64,000 nt of DNA. It comes from Bicyclus anynana. Its lineage: Eukaryota; Arthropoda; Insecta; Lepidoptera; Nymphalidae. Location of the stretch: NCBI RefSeq assembly GCF_947172395.1, contig NC_069102.1, positions 10,632,442 through 10,696,441 on the forward strand, in the 5' to 3' direction. Positions 53,920-63,833 of this stretch are shown in pieces (position 1 is the first letter of the stretch; every line of letters begins with the position of its first letter). The notes beneath the pieces are model-generated. The model did not search any database, had not been told where the DNA came from, and worked only from the letters and a program-made list of their open reading frames with translations. A program made the position numbers and the translations under genes.

Positions 53920-54075
53920 AGTAAGTTCTCTCACGACGTTTTTCCTTCACCATTTGAGACACGTGTTATTTAATTTCTTAAAATGCACATAATGAAATGT
54001 TTGAAATGAATGCACCGGACCGACGTCCTCTGAATCGAAGGCAGAGGTCACATCCACTAGGCTATCACGACGAGG
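53920..54075 (-). mobile_element. SINE-A, partial
   Basis: GTTCTCTCACGACGTTTTTCC to AGGCTATCACGACG: middle and head only. Together with 53545-53715 it may represent two halves of different copies. Confidence 0.7.
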
Positions 54076-54079
54076 CAGC

Positions 54080-54780
54080 CAATATAATGCAATAGTTGCG
54101 TGAAATTCCTCGTAGTTATGAATAATTCATGTACCTATTGCCTCACGTATGCAATGAACCGTTTCCAATGATGATGCGAAAATACAATGAAATGATCAAT
54201 TACATTGCTGCGTTATGTATGGCCGAGTATATAATATATGTACTTTTAATGAGGTAATATACGTAATTCAGTTAATTTTGATTACGTTGAAGTTATTGGA
54301 TATAGGAACTACACGATATTTCAATTAAGGATGCACGTATATTTTTAACTTAGAAATTAATTTTGCTTTTTGTAATTTTTTTTTGTAATAATTGTAGTTG
54401 AGTACGTAAACACACTTATAATCAACGATATTTCATTCTATAGATATGTTACGTGCCTACAAAATCACCGCAAAAAGTGATCCGAACTCAGTTATTCCAC
54501 TGAGCGTATCTACACATATACACAATTAAGTGTTTACATACATTATATTTATGTATATATAATTTTTACACTTCCTGATAAACAACTCGACATTGTACAC
54601 AATATTTAGGTATTATTTGTTTAAATAACATTCGTTGTTCAATAAGCGACTCGGGACTAATTCGGAAAAATTCGCGATATCTTTTCGTCCGAAATTCCTC
54701 TGTGCCTGAAGACAAAGTCTTCGAACAGTGCGTGTTGCTAGTGATGACCTAAGTTCCGAGACTTGGTCGCTAACTATGAT
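54080..54780. other. Intergenic DNA, nothing recognised
   Basis: AT-rich; no exon or repeat family was identified. Confidence 0.4.
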
Positions 54781-54784
54781 CCTT

Positions 54785-55166
54785 ATAAGAAGGCTCTTTG
54801 TCACATAGCGGGCGATGGAACGAGCTATGCTCGAAGTATCTTTGCGTGATCGAATCAGAAATGAAGAGATCCGCTGAAGAACCAAAGTCACCGACATAGC
54901 TCAACGAGTCTCGCAGCTGAAGTCGCAATGGGCGGGGCACATAGTTCGAAGAGCCGATGGACGTTGGGGTCCCAAGGTGCAGGAATGGCGACCCCGCACT
55001 AGAAAGCGCAGTGTTGGTCGACACCCCCACCAGGTGGACTGACGACATCAAGCGAGACGCATTCGCTGGATGCGGACTGCTCAGAATCGTGATGTTTAGA
55101 AGTCCCTACAAAAAGCCTATGTCCTGCAGTGGACGTCCATCGGCTGGCATGACGATGATGATGAAA
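54785..55166 (+). mobile_element. RTE-like LINE 3' end, longest copy
   Basis: Extends further 5' than the others: GGAACGAGCTATGCTCGAAG, GATCGAATCAGAAATGAAGAG, GCAATGGGCGGGGCACATAG, then the shared tail to GGACGTCCATCGGCTGGCATGACGATGATGATG. The coding frame is broken by a stop and deletions. Confidence 0.85.
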
Positions 55167-55361
55167 ACTCAGGAAACAGTTGCAACTGAATTTATTATGC
55201 TTCATATTCTAAAGTAAATTACATAAATATAATAGAAGGTACCTACATATTTCACATAGTCAGTTTAACATTGCCAGCTATCTTTGTTTTTATTGAAAGT
55301 TGAAAGTCCAGTTCTTAAAACAACACATTAACAGATATTAGACAAATTAATAAATAGATAT

Positions 55362-55512
55362 TGGATTCGTGGTCGCATGGAAGTGACTATATACACGTAA
55401 ACCGTACGAATTGGTTTATTAAAAAATTAAAAAATAATCTTATATCCGTATGAATAATTATATATGTATAATTCGTACGGCATACGTACGACTAGGTACT
55501 TCCTTGCCGCAT
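55362..55512. mobile_element. Imperfect inverted repeat (MITE-like)
   Basis: ACCGTACGAATT and AATTCGTACGG, with weaker matching of the outer parts (GCATGGAAGTGACTA with TACTTCCTTGCCGC). Non-coding AT-rich centre. Confidence 0.45.
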
Positions 55513-55859
55513 TAGATTTGAACTATTTTACTGGCCAACTTTTTAGACCTTTCTAATGATATTTAATCCATTGGCTTTTGGGTCCTGTAAACCAGCACAA
55601 ATCAAGATATGGATAAGTAGAATCTTTTGGAATTCAACAAGCATCACTTCCTTAACCTAAGCCTTCTAGTTTGTTTCTTACTGGTATACATATAATAATA
55701 CTAAAATAATACTACCATAGCTTTTAAATTACAATGGGTGTAAAATGAAAATGTATAATTTGAATGAACGTATGCAATTAAAATTGTATATGTTCCATAC
55801 TAATCAATTTAAGTACAATTTTCAAGAACTGGACATATTGACACTACAAATTCTAAATA

Positions 55860-57370
55860 CTACTTCTGGTTGTAATTGGGCATTTGCGGTGTTTTCATAT
55901 CAGGCATGTCAGGTTGTTTGGGCATTTTGTAATGTTGTTCGGGAGGGTTGATTGAGCCTGTTTGTTTCGGATGGTCCAGCTTTGGATGGTCCTGTTTTGG
56001 ATGATCCTGTTTCGGATGATCTTGTTTCTGGTGTTCATCCTTCGTAGTGGGCGGATCCTCGCAAAGCACTGCCGTGGTTAGGACCAGGATGCACAGGAAT
56101 ATCTATACGGAAACATGAAACATGAGGATAATTTTACGATCCGAGATATCACATGATATACAGGATGCTATGGGGTGCATGATATAAAATACTCCCGATT
56201 TCCCATTACTCTGAGGTAATATTCTTTACCAAAATTAATTAAAAAATGTTCTTTTGAGTAAATAATATTACTATTGTAAATAGATCTTATAATGTGCCCT
56301 TATTCTTATAATTATGACGTAGCCAAACTTTAAAATTTCAAAATGCAAGGATAGAGGCGTGTGTTACATGGATAGTCAGAATTATTTAAATGTTTTTATT
56401 TTTTTAGTTAAAAAATATTAGTTATGGAATTCGGCTCCTATAAGTGGACTCGTCAACACCCAGAAGTTATTGGAAATACTTCCCAGCACCCTGTATACAT
56501 AACTCAATGTCTCGGAGGAGGTCGACTGATGTCCAATGCCGTCTTCACCATACGGGCACACGGGGCCTGTGCCCAGGGCCCCCCATTGTCAGGGGGTCCC
56601 AAAGGACTGACAATTTCAATATGCTTCAAAAATTGACTTTAAGGAATTATAGAAGATTTTACTCAACAGAAATCTCGAATGAAATCGTTATTGTAATCGT
56701 AACCAAACAACCAGCAGCAATTCTATCACACTGTATTTAATTACTTAAAATAAATGGTTATACTTAAAAAATAATAGTATAATTCGCTGTTTTTAACTTC
56801 CAAAAGGGCCCCAAATTCTCGAGTGCCCACGGGCACCCAGACTAGTTTAAGACGGCGGTGCTGATGTCTTCACCAAAAATCCTCTAAACCTCCTGACAGT
56901 TGTGATTCACAACTTCAGCAGGCCAATTCACTAACTTTGACGTATATTAGAAGACATATACGAAATTTACCAACATTTTTGACAAACTAAATCACGTGAT
57001 TTTGTATTCACTATTTTTATAGTCTTATTATAGTGTTGATGATTATTTAAATCACTAGCGGAAGCTCGATACTTCGTCCGCGTGAAACTCGATACCCCTA
57101 ACCCTATCCCTACCCTGCCCTACCCCTACCCTATGCATATTAACTAACATACGTCAAAGTTAGTGAATTGGTCTGCACGACTAAATTCGCCAGTCTAATA
57201 TTTGTTTTTCAACTAAATACGAACACCGATTTTGATTCGACTTGAGTTTTTAGGAACATACATAACAGATCCAGGATGTCCCATTTAGAAGTCGCTTAAC
57301 TAATTAAGGGTATAATTGAAAACTAATAATAATTATTGTCAAAAAAACTACTCACCGGTATTCGGGACAT
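55860..57370 (-). CDS. Small secreted protein with KQDHP repeats, two exons
   Basis: Exons on the minus strand are 57370-57356 (15 nt, MSRIP before gtgagt) and 56102-55860 (243 nt), giving 85 residues. The signal peptide is MSRIPIFLCILVLTTAVLC, probably cut near Cys19. The mature part starts EDPPTTKDEHQ and has four five-residue repeats: KQDHP, KQDHP, KQDHP, then KLDHP. After this come KQTGSINPPEQHYK and a Met/Pro-rich end (MPKQPDMPDMKTPQMPNYNQK). It is Pro-, Lys-, Asp- and Gln-rich, without secondary-structure-forming stretches, and is probably disordered. The core promoter is strong. One MITE lies in the intron. No family recognised. Proline-rich immune peptides and glandular proteins have this sort of composition, but no conserved motif supports either. 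Confidence 0.82.
56435..56830. other. Intron segment of unknown origin
   Basis: GC-richer island (56500-56610; ACGGGCACACGGGGCC, CAGGGGGTCCCAAAGG) and a related GGGCCCCAAATTC...GGGCACCCAG phrase near 56805-56840. Looks like an eroded transposon rather than an exon, since no frame joins the flanking splice sites. Confidence 0.35.
56928..57178. mobile_element. MITE with CAAAGTTAGTGAATTGG terminus, in the intron
   Basis: CAGGCCAATTCACTAACTTTGACGTAT at the left and ATACGTCAAAGTTAGTGAATTGGTCTGC at the right, nearly exact inverted repeats of about 28 bp. A Helitron-like piece (ACTAGCGGAAGCTCG, 57054-57100) and CCCTACC repeats sit inside. Confidence 0.7.
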
Positions 57371-57395
57371 CTTCAATGTTTCATTTATTATCTAC

Positions 57396-57431
57396 ACTGA
57401 CCTTATACTCATCGAAAGGAGGTTATATATA
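57396..57431 (-). promoter_or_regulatory. Core promoter of the KQDHP-repeat gene
   Basis: On the minus strand TATATATAACC (57431-57421) is followed about 32 bp later by TCAGT (57400-57396), the arthropod initiator. The ATG is about 27 bp downstream. Confidence 0.75.
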
Positions 57432-57689
57432 TCAGCTTTCCAGATATCCTTTGTCACACGCTTTGTATGAGAAAAATATAACAATGGACCAATTATTAAT
57501 TACTGGTAATACAAGCGGATTTGCTGAGATTAATATCATTAGAGATCGTAGATGATAAGGAATCAATCAAACTGTCATGCTTAGGTATACATAGGTACAC
57601 GATAAAATGCACGCAATGATCTAGGGTGTATTAGAACAATCGAGATCGTAGCTCGATAGTTTAAAATATTAATTAGATATTATTGACCT

Positions 57690-58390
57690 GCTAGCCTATT
57701 CACTATTTTGGTCTTTATTATCAACCTAGTAAAATAAACTTCAGAACAATTGACAAAATGTGATTTACCTATATATCATATAGTATGTAGAGAGTGAGAC
57801 CCGTGATAGCCCAGTGGATATGACCTCTGCCTCCGATTCCGGGGGGTGTGGATTTGAATCCGGCCCGGAACATGCACCTCCTTTTTCACTTTTCAGTTGT
57901 TTGCATTTTAAGAAATTATGTCACGTGTCTCAACCGGTGAAGGAAAAATATCGTGAGGAAACCTGCATACCAGAGAATTTTCTTAATTCTTTGCGTATAA
58001 ACCTGCATACCAGAGAATTTTCTTAATTCTTTGCGTATAAACCTGCATACCAGAGAATTTTCTTAATTCTCTGCGTATGTGAAGTCTGCCAACCCGCATT
58101 GGGCCAGCGTGGTGGACTATTGGCCTAAGCCTTCTCATTCTGAGAGGAGACTCAAGCTCGGCAGTGAGCCGAATATGGGTTGATAATATGTGTAGAGTTT
58201 TATTTGAAAGAAGCTTTTTCATGAAAGAAGTTCCGCGGCTAAAACCTGAACTAAAATTGACAGCGCCTTACACAAGTGACAATGAGTGCCATTAAGACGT
58301 CTGGGGGACATGACATTTTGTCAGTTGATTTAATCTTAATTTTAATAGGTTGATAATAAAGACCAAAATAGTGAATAGGCCAGCTGCTGT
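57690..58390. mobile_element. MITE carrying a SINE-A
   Basis: CCTATTCACTATTTTGGTCTTTATTATCAACCT at 57696-57727 is exactly mirrored by AGGTTGATAATAAAGACCAAAATAGTGAATAGG at about 58348-58379. A SINE-A fills much of the interior, so the element was about 300 bp before that insertion. Confidence 0.75.
57800..58195 (+). mobile_element. SINE-A with an internal triplication
   Basis: Complete head and tail. Starting at 57961, 58001 and 58041 the 40-bp unit ACCTGCATACCAGAGAATTT plus 20 bases is present three times, which other copies have once. Flanks (TATGTAGAG and TATGTGTAGAG) suggest a target-site duplication. Confidence 0.88.
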
Positions 58391-59636
58391 ACTCGAATGT
58401 CATGTACAAAAATTAATATATTCAAACCTAGTCATCATCCCCTTTGCGTAACTAAATCGTATCCATTTGACAGCTCAATTTTTTTTATGAATGTTCCTAG
58501 GAAAAGTGTGTCTTTACAAGGATATTTACCTATTGGAACAAGATTTGCTATCAAACCAAACGGATCTGTTATGTTATGCAATTGTTTACCATCATAGAAA
58601 CTGTTTAGTGTTTATTAATAGGCTGTACTCGAATGTCTCGTAAAAAAATATATTCAAACCTAGTGATCATCCCCATTGCGTAAAAGGCCCTACTCACACA
58701 TCTGCCGCAGGGGCAATCTAGGGTGCACGGCGGTTGTGGCGATATCGGGAGTATATCTACACACTTGCCTGCCGTGCAGTGTTCCAGAATAAGCCGAGCT
58801 GAGCACACGTCTTGAGAATGGCACCCATATTATCGACCACTCAAAAGATTGGAGTAGCCTTGGCGCTTCCTGTGGTGCTACCTCAAAAAAAAAGGAAAAG
58901 AAGATACTGGGTGAAGAAATGGCTACAGAAAAGAAGTGAGTTATGCCACATGAATATTATAAAAGTACACATTTTGATTCTACGCTGTTTGTACGTGCAC
59001 TCCGTGTGACAGCTGCTGACAAACTGACTGAGAAATTGCCCCAATCGCGCTACACACGCACCGACGGCAGGGACGACTTAGGGATCAAGGATAGTCTCGC
59101 GCCCCTGCCGCCCTGCCGCAGGGCCATCCTCCCAAATTGCCCCGGCATGCCTACACACATCACAATTAAGGATGCAATTAAAGGTCATCCCCACTCCTAC
59201 ACCCTAGATTGCCCCTGCGGCAGATGTGTGAGTAGGGCCTTTAACTTAATCGTATCCATTTGACAGCAAATTTTTTTTTATGAATATGAAAAGTGTCTCT
59301 TTCACAAGAATATTTACCTATTGGAACTAAATTTGCTATCAAACCAAACGGATCTGTTATGTTATGCAATTGTTTACCATCATAGAAACTGTTTAGTGTT
59401 TATTAATAGGCTGTGCTCGAATGTCTCGTAAAAAAAAATATATTCAAACCTAGTGATCATCCCCATTGCGTAACTTAATCGTATCCATTTGACAGCAATT
59501 TTTTTTTATGAATATGGAAAGTGTCTCTTTCACAAGAATATTTACCTATTGGAACTAAATTTGCTATCAAACCAAACGGATATGTTTATGTTATACAATT
59601 GCTTACCATCGTAGAAACTGTTTATTGTTTATTCGA
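58387..59636 (+). repeat. About 230-bp tandem repeat, three units
   Basis: Units start near 58387, 58623 and 59411 at CTGT.CTCGAATGTC and contain CAAACCTAGT.ATCATCCCC, ATTTACCTATTGGAA and TTGTTTACCATCATAGAAACTG. Unit 2 is split by the Harbinger-type element at 58684-59241. Removing it restores the spacing. Confidence 0.85.
58684..59241 (+). mobile_element. PIF/Harbinger-type element with a transposase remnant
   Basis: Inverted ends of about 40 bp: AAGGCCCTACTCACACATCT at the left and AGATGTGTGAGTAGGGCCTT at the right. TAA lies on both sides (58681-58683, 59242-59244), the 3-bp target duplication of this superfamily; uninterrupted unit 3 (GCGTAACTTAATCG) confirms the empty site. Inside, an open frame from 58818 reads MAPILSTTQKIGVALALPVV, then KKRKRRYWVKKWLQKR, resembling the amino end of Harbinger transposases (KRKRR.WV..WL). 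The DDE catalytic part is gone, so it is a deletion derivative. Confidence 0.82.
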
Positions 59637-59649
59637 ACAATGTTTTAAT

Positions 59650-60092
59650 GGGATAACTTCGTTCGTATGTGATAACATTTAACCTCATGATAACCCCAGA
59701 AACTTACATGGATATACAACCATATTCCAGAGAGTTTGAAAAGGTTAGATGCTATGCAATTCAAAGGAAGAATGGTTAAAATACTCTTAAATAAAGGATA
59801 TTACACAGTAGCAGAGTTCCTTAATGACAAATTATTTTATATTAATAACATGTAAATTTATACTTAATGTTTTGACAATATTACTTTCGTTTAATTTTAT
59901 TTTATTATGTTTGTTATATGACTTTAATTTATGAAATGACATTATAAATGATTGACAGTTCTAATATTAGTAAATAAAAATTATAATAATGTACTCGGCT
60001 TGCACGCCTATGAGGCAGATTGTGTAGGAACATTAAAATGTAACAATATCTGTATATGACCACATTCTGGCAATAAATGATTTATGATTAAA
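59650..60092 (+). mobile_element. CR1/L2-like LINE 3' end
   Basis: A coding tail (RLDAMQFKGRMVKILLNKGY, then YTVAEFLNDKLFY) followed by untranslated sequence to GGCAATAAATGATTTATGATT, the TGATTTA-type repeat end of moth CR1/L2 elements. It shares the YYT..EFL pattern with 39400-39785. Confidence 0.7.
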
Positions 60093-60194
60093 ACTTTGAA
60101 ATGTAATGAGTTCAGTGATAATAATATAATCAGTGTCAAGGCTATTGAAGTTCTGTGAAAATAATGACTGTGTATTTTTTATTTATTTTATTAG

Positions 60195-60445
60195 GTACTA
60201 GCTAGCGGACGTCCGCGACTTCGTGCGCGTGGAATTCAGTTTTTCACAAATCCCACCCATGGTTTTTTCGGGGATGAAAATAATGACTGTATTTTCCATG
60301 TGTTAATCCAGAGTAAAATCTAAGTCCATTTCAAATTTCAACCAAATCGCTTCAGTAGCCGCAACTTAAAAGAAGAACAAACATATTTACACACTTTCAC
60401 ACTTACATACTTACACACAAACTTTCACCTTTATAATATTAGTGT
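60195..60445 (-). mobile_element. Helitron-like element
   Basis: GCTAGCGGACGTCCGCGACTTCG start on the plus strand, CATGTGTTAATCCAGAGTAAAATCT, and the ACTTTCACCTTTATAATATTAGT end. Confidence 0.7.
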
Positions 60446-60710
60446 AATAAGTTCACGCTTGACCACGATCTACATACTATCACTTTCACACACTATGGGA
60501 TAGACAAGAAAAAATCATCCTCACTTTAACATGTAGGGAAGGATTCATATTTGACTACAATTTAATAAATTGTTTCAATTGGCCCATTTTGATAAACACA
60601 AAGGCAGATTGAGATCACATGTTTTGTGTATTAAATAATATAATTACAATAAATATTTACATCATTACAGAGCAAGTACACTTCAGATATTTATAAATAT
60701 GAAACAAGAT
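60446..60710. other. Intergenic DNA 3' of the micro-exon gene
   Basis: No feature recognised. The end of the minus-strand transcript is expected within or at the edge of this region. Confidence 0.4.
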
Positions 60711-60721
60711 TTTATTTATGT

Positions 60722-63700
60722 TCATGCGCCGCCGCGTAGCATGGGGTCATCATCTGAAATTAAAAAAAAAATCAAAAATTTCAAAATTATATAATACGTA
60801 TAGTACGTTATCTTTTAAAACTATACAATTTATTAACTTACATTTAGGGTAATCCGGGACGTAGAGTCCTGTTGAAAATTTTACATATTAATTATTAATC
60901 GATACACATACAAAAAATAATTGGTAACTAAAAACTCTGGTAAAAATCTGGTATTTTTACAAATTAATACAATAAATTATTCGATATACCTACATACAAT
61001 AAATAATTAGTAACTAATAACTCTGGTAAAAAAAAACTGTATGTAAGGAGTATTAGAGACGTTGAGTACTTACCAGCAGAGTCGTCGATACCGCTTGCTA
61101 AAAAAAGTTACAAAATCAAGTTATATATATATATAAATCAAGTTATATAAAAAGTAAGTTCAATGCATGTAAAATTTTATCATAGATAAATCAATCCCAT
61201 CTATACTACAGCCTTTCTTGATGAGTACTGTTTACCAACAAACAAATTAAAAATGAGGGTATAAATCACTAGTCATTTCACACCTAATTATTATTATAAT
61301 AAATTTGTTCTTAAATTAATGAAAATAAATTTGATTAATAAGCTTAGAACAATTAGATATGGTTAATACATTTTATATGACATTTTATAAACAAACTATA
61401 CATAATTTAAAATAAATAAGTTATGAAATGCCATGCGTTTTCTACCTTCATTTCTAATTTCTTTGTTGGTAAACAGTACTCACCAAGAAAGGCTGTAGTA
61501 TAAATAAGTCAATAAAAATTCCGTCGATTACTATTATTTATATTACTTGAGTTAAATGGTGTCTTGAGAATTTTCCCTGCATTTATTGCATTTATTTTAA
61601 TTTCCATTACCCTGTAAATCAACGTTCCGGTCAGAAAAAAAAATTAGGCGTGTCAGAATACGATCAATGTAAGGTTCCGTATATTATATTACCTCTTTAA
61701 ACCCTTATAATGCACGAAAATACAGATAGCGATACCCACATTATACATAAAGGAGAGGTACCCTAATAAAATATTTTTCAAGATTTAATTTTACGACTTT
61801 GTCGACATTCTTATGTTCATACTCATGTTAAATTACATCTAGTAATAGTTTTTGGTAGCCGTGATAGCCCAGTGGATATAACCTTTGCCTCCGATTCTGG
61901 AGAGTGTGGGTTGGAATCCGCACACAATCACACACGCAGAGAATTTAGAATTTTCTCTGCGTGTGTGAAGTCTGCCAATCCGCATTTGGCCAGCGTGGTG
62001 GACTATTGGCCTAACCCCTCTCATTCTGAGAGGAGACACGAGCTCAGCAGTGAGCCGAATATGGGTTGATAATAATGAGGATGATGATGATGATGAATAA
62101 TTTTTAAGTTAAATCGCGGACGGGCAGACAGACAGATGGACATAGCGAAACTATATGGGTTACTTGGCGACTACGGAACCTTAAAAATGTACGTGACTGA
62201 TACTTACGGTCAGAGGGCCGGTAGAAGTCTTGATCGACTGAAAAAAAATAATACAATATTAAGAATCTATACTCGTACTAATATTAAAGTAAGTCCGTCT
62301 GTCTGTCTGTTACCTTTTCACGTCTAATCGGCTGAACCAATCAAGATGAATTTTGGTATAATGGAGCAAATCGTTTTGACCCTATAATTAAAAATAGAAG
62401 GCAGTGAAATAGGGGTTGAAAGTTTGTATGGAAGGTGAAGTACTTTCCATACAAACTTTCAACTTTAATTTTAGAGTTACAGTTTTAAAAAGTTGTTAGT
62501 AAATAATTTATAAATACGAAATATATATAATGTTATTCAAGATTTTTTTTAAATTCCACCCATATAGAGGTGAAATAGGGGTGAACCCCTATTTCCCCTA
62601 AGTTTACATTGATTTACGCGGACAAAGTCGAGGGCGTCTGCTAGTCTAGATATAAGAACTAGTCTAGTGATAGTTGAACTTGCCTACCGAAGGTCCCATA
62701 CAGATTTGTAGTGTACTTGATTATTGTCCTTTAAATAATGACCTGGGTTCGATTCCCAGCAGGGCCGATTGAAGTTTTCTTAATTGGTCCAGGTCTGTTA
62801 ATATTACCATCGACAACAACTTATTTTTTAATATTTAGGTTATGGATTATTAGTAATTTTATTAAATAGTTATTTTTTAATAGTAAAATAAATAGTACCT
62901 ATTCTAATAATACTTACTGCCATCATCGTTATCCACTACGTTAACTGTAAACAAACATTAAATGTTTAATATCAATGTCATCAAAACATAATATTGTAAA
63001 AAAATTGTAGTGATTTAAAAGTAGCCGTTTTATCGTGTGCTTCTATAAGCATAAGCAACTATTTATATTTCTATAAGCTTAAGTAACATTTATTTATAAA
63101 TAACTATTTATTTACTCGATAGTCTAACACGAAATTAAAAAAAAACTTTTTGTTTGTTAGTCTCGTGTTATAGTCATTTACTTGAAGTTAGAAAAGGTTA
63201 TTGAGCAATACATGAACTACTTTATATCCCGGAAATTCTCCCCTAGTTAATATTTGACGCACTTGATTTAACCCCGAAATCCCCTCTTTAGTTAAAGTTT
63301 AATTAAACCAGGACCACATGGCATAGTAAAGATATAGCCACAGAAAACATATGTACAAGATGATAGCTAACGCTTCAGTGCTAAAAAGAGCAAAGGGGCA
63401 GGTCCCTTACTTACCATCGTGTGTCTTGTCTACGGCGTTAACTGAAATATGATATAAAAAAAAAAAAAAATTTGGCGTTTATTAGGATATTAATTTAAAT
63501 GAAATCCTATTTTTTAATAATTATGGTTCTATAAATATTTAATTTTAATTAATATTAAATTCATAAAATAAATTAACTTATTCCAAATTATATTAATTAA
63601 TCAATGTTCATTATTATCCAAGTACAATTACTGTACAACTTTATAAAAAAGGTGGTTTCAAATGCCACATTAGATTACATTCGGTCATTTTTGATGCATG

Positions 63701-63807
63701 ACTTTTACAATTTTAAACGCAAACAACCTTTCTTCCATATTTGTTAATAATGTTAAAAAAAAATTACTTACGATCTGGGGACATATAGAATGCTTCGTCG
63801 ATGACGA
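60722..63807 (-). CDS. Acidic protein encoded by micro-exons, 3' part only
   Basis: Six exons on the minus strand: 63807-63772 (36 nt), 63441-63415 (27), 62944-62918 (27), 61097-61074 (24), 60868-60842 (27) and 60753-60722 (32, with TGA). All are flanked by gtaagt-type donors and cag/tag acceptors and all are in phase 1. The readable protein is VIDEAFYMSPD, LNAVDKTHD, VNVVDNDDG, TSGIDDSA, GLYVPDYPK, YDDPMLRGGA. It is acidic. The second and third exons look like copies (LNAV/VNVV). An AATAAA lies at 60711-60716, right after the stop. The 5' end, with any signal peptide, lies beyond the right edge of the window. No family recognised. Confidence is limited because exons this short can arise by chance, but six in matching phase with an open frame are unlikely to. 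Confidence 0.72.
61205..61500 (+). mobile_element. MITE, copy 2, in the micro-exon gene intron
   Basis: Termini TACTACAGCCTTTCTTGATG and ACCAAGAAAGGCTGTAGTA form an inverted repeat, extended by GAGTACTGTTTACCAACAAA and its mirror. Matches 10400-10662 in the opposite orientation. Confidence 0.8.
61857..62095 (+). mobile_element. SINE-A with internal deletion
   Basis: Head GCCGTGATAGCCCAGTGG, then a jump from GGTTGGAATCCGCACACAAT into CACACGCAGAGAATTTAG; the tail ends GATGATGATGATGA. About 90 bp is missing. Confidence 0.8.
62262..62645 (+). mobile_element. Helitron-like element with internal hairpins
   Basis: ATCTATACTCGTACTAATATT start and GCGGACAAAGTCGAGGGCGTCTGCTAGT end. Inside, GTTGAAAGTTTGTATGGAA (62415-62433) mirrors TTCCATACAAACTTTCAAC (62445-62463) exactly. 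Confidence 0.7.
62740..62803 (+). mobile_element. SINE-B fragment
   Basis: CTGGGTTCGATTCCCAGCAG and GTTTTCTTAATTGGTCCAGG only: box B and the start of the body. Confidence 0.7.
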
Positions 63808-63833
63808 CTGAAAAAGGATAAAAATAATTATCG

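Noticed and set aside
56444..56740. Plus-strand frames of 70-98 codons in the intron of the KQDHP-repeat gene
   Set aside because: No splice or promoter context and no recognisable domain; the GC-rich part looks like a decayed repeat.
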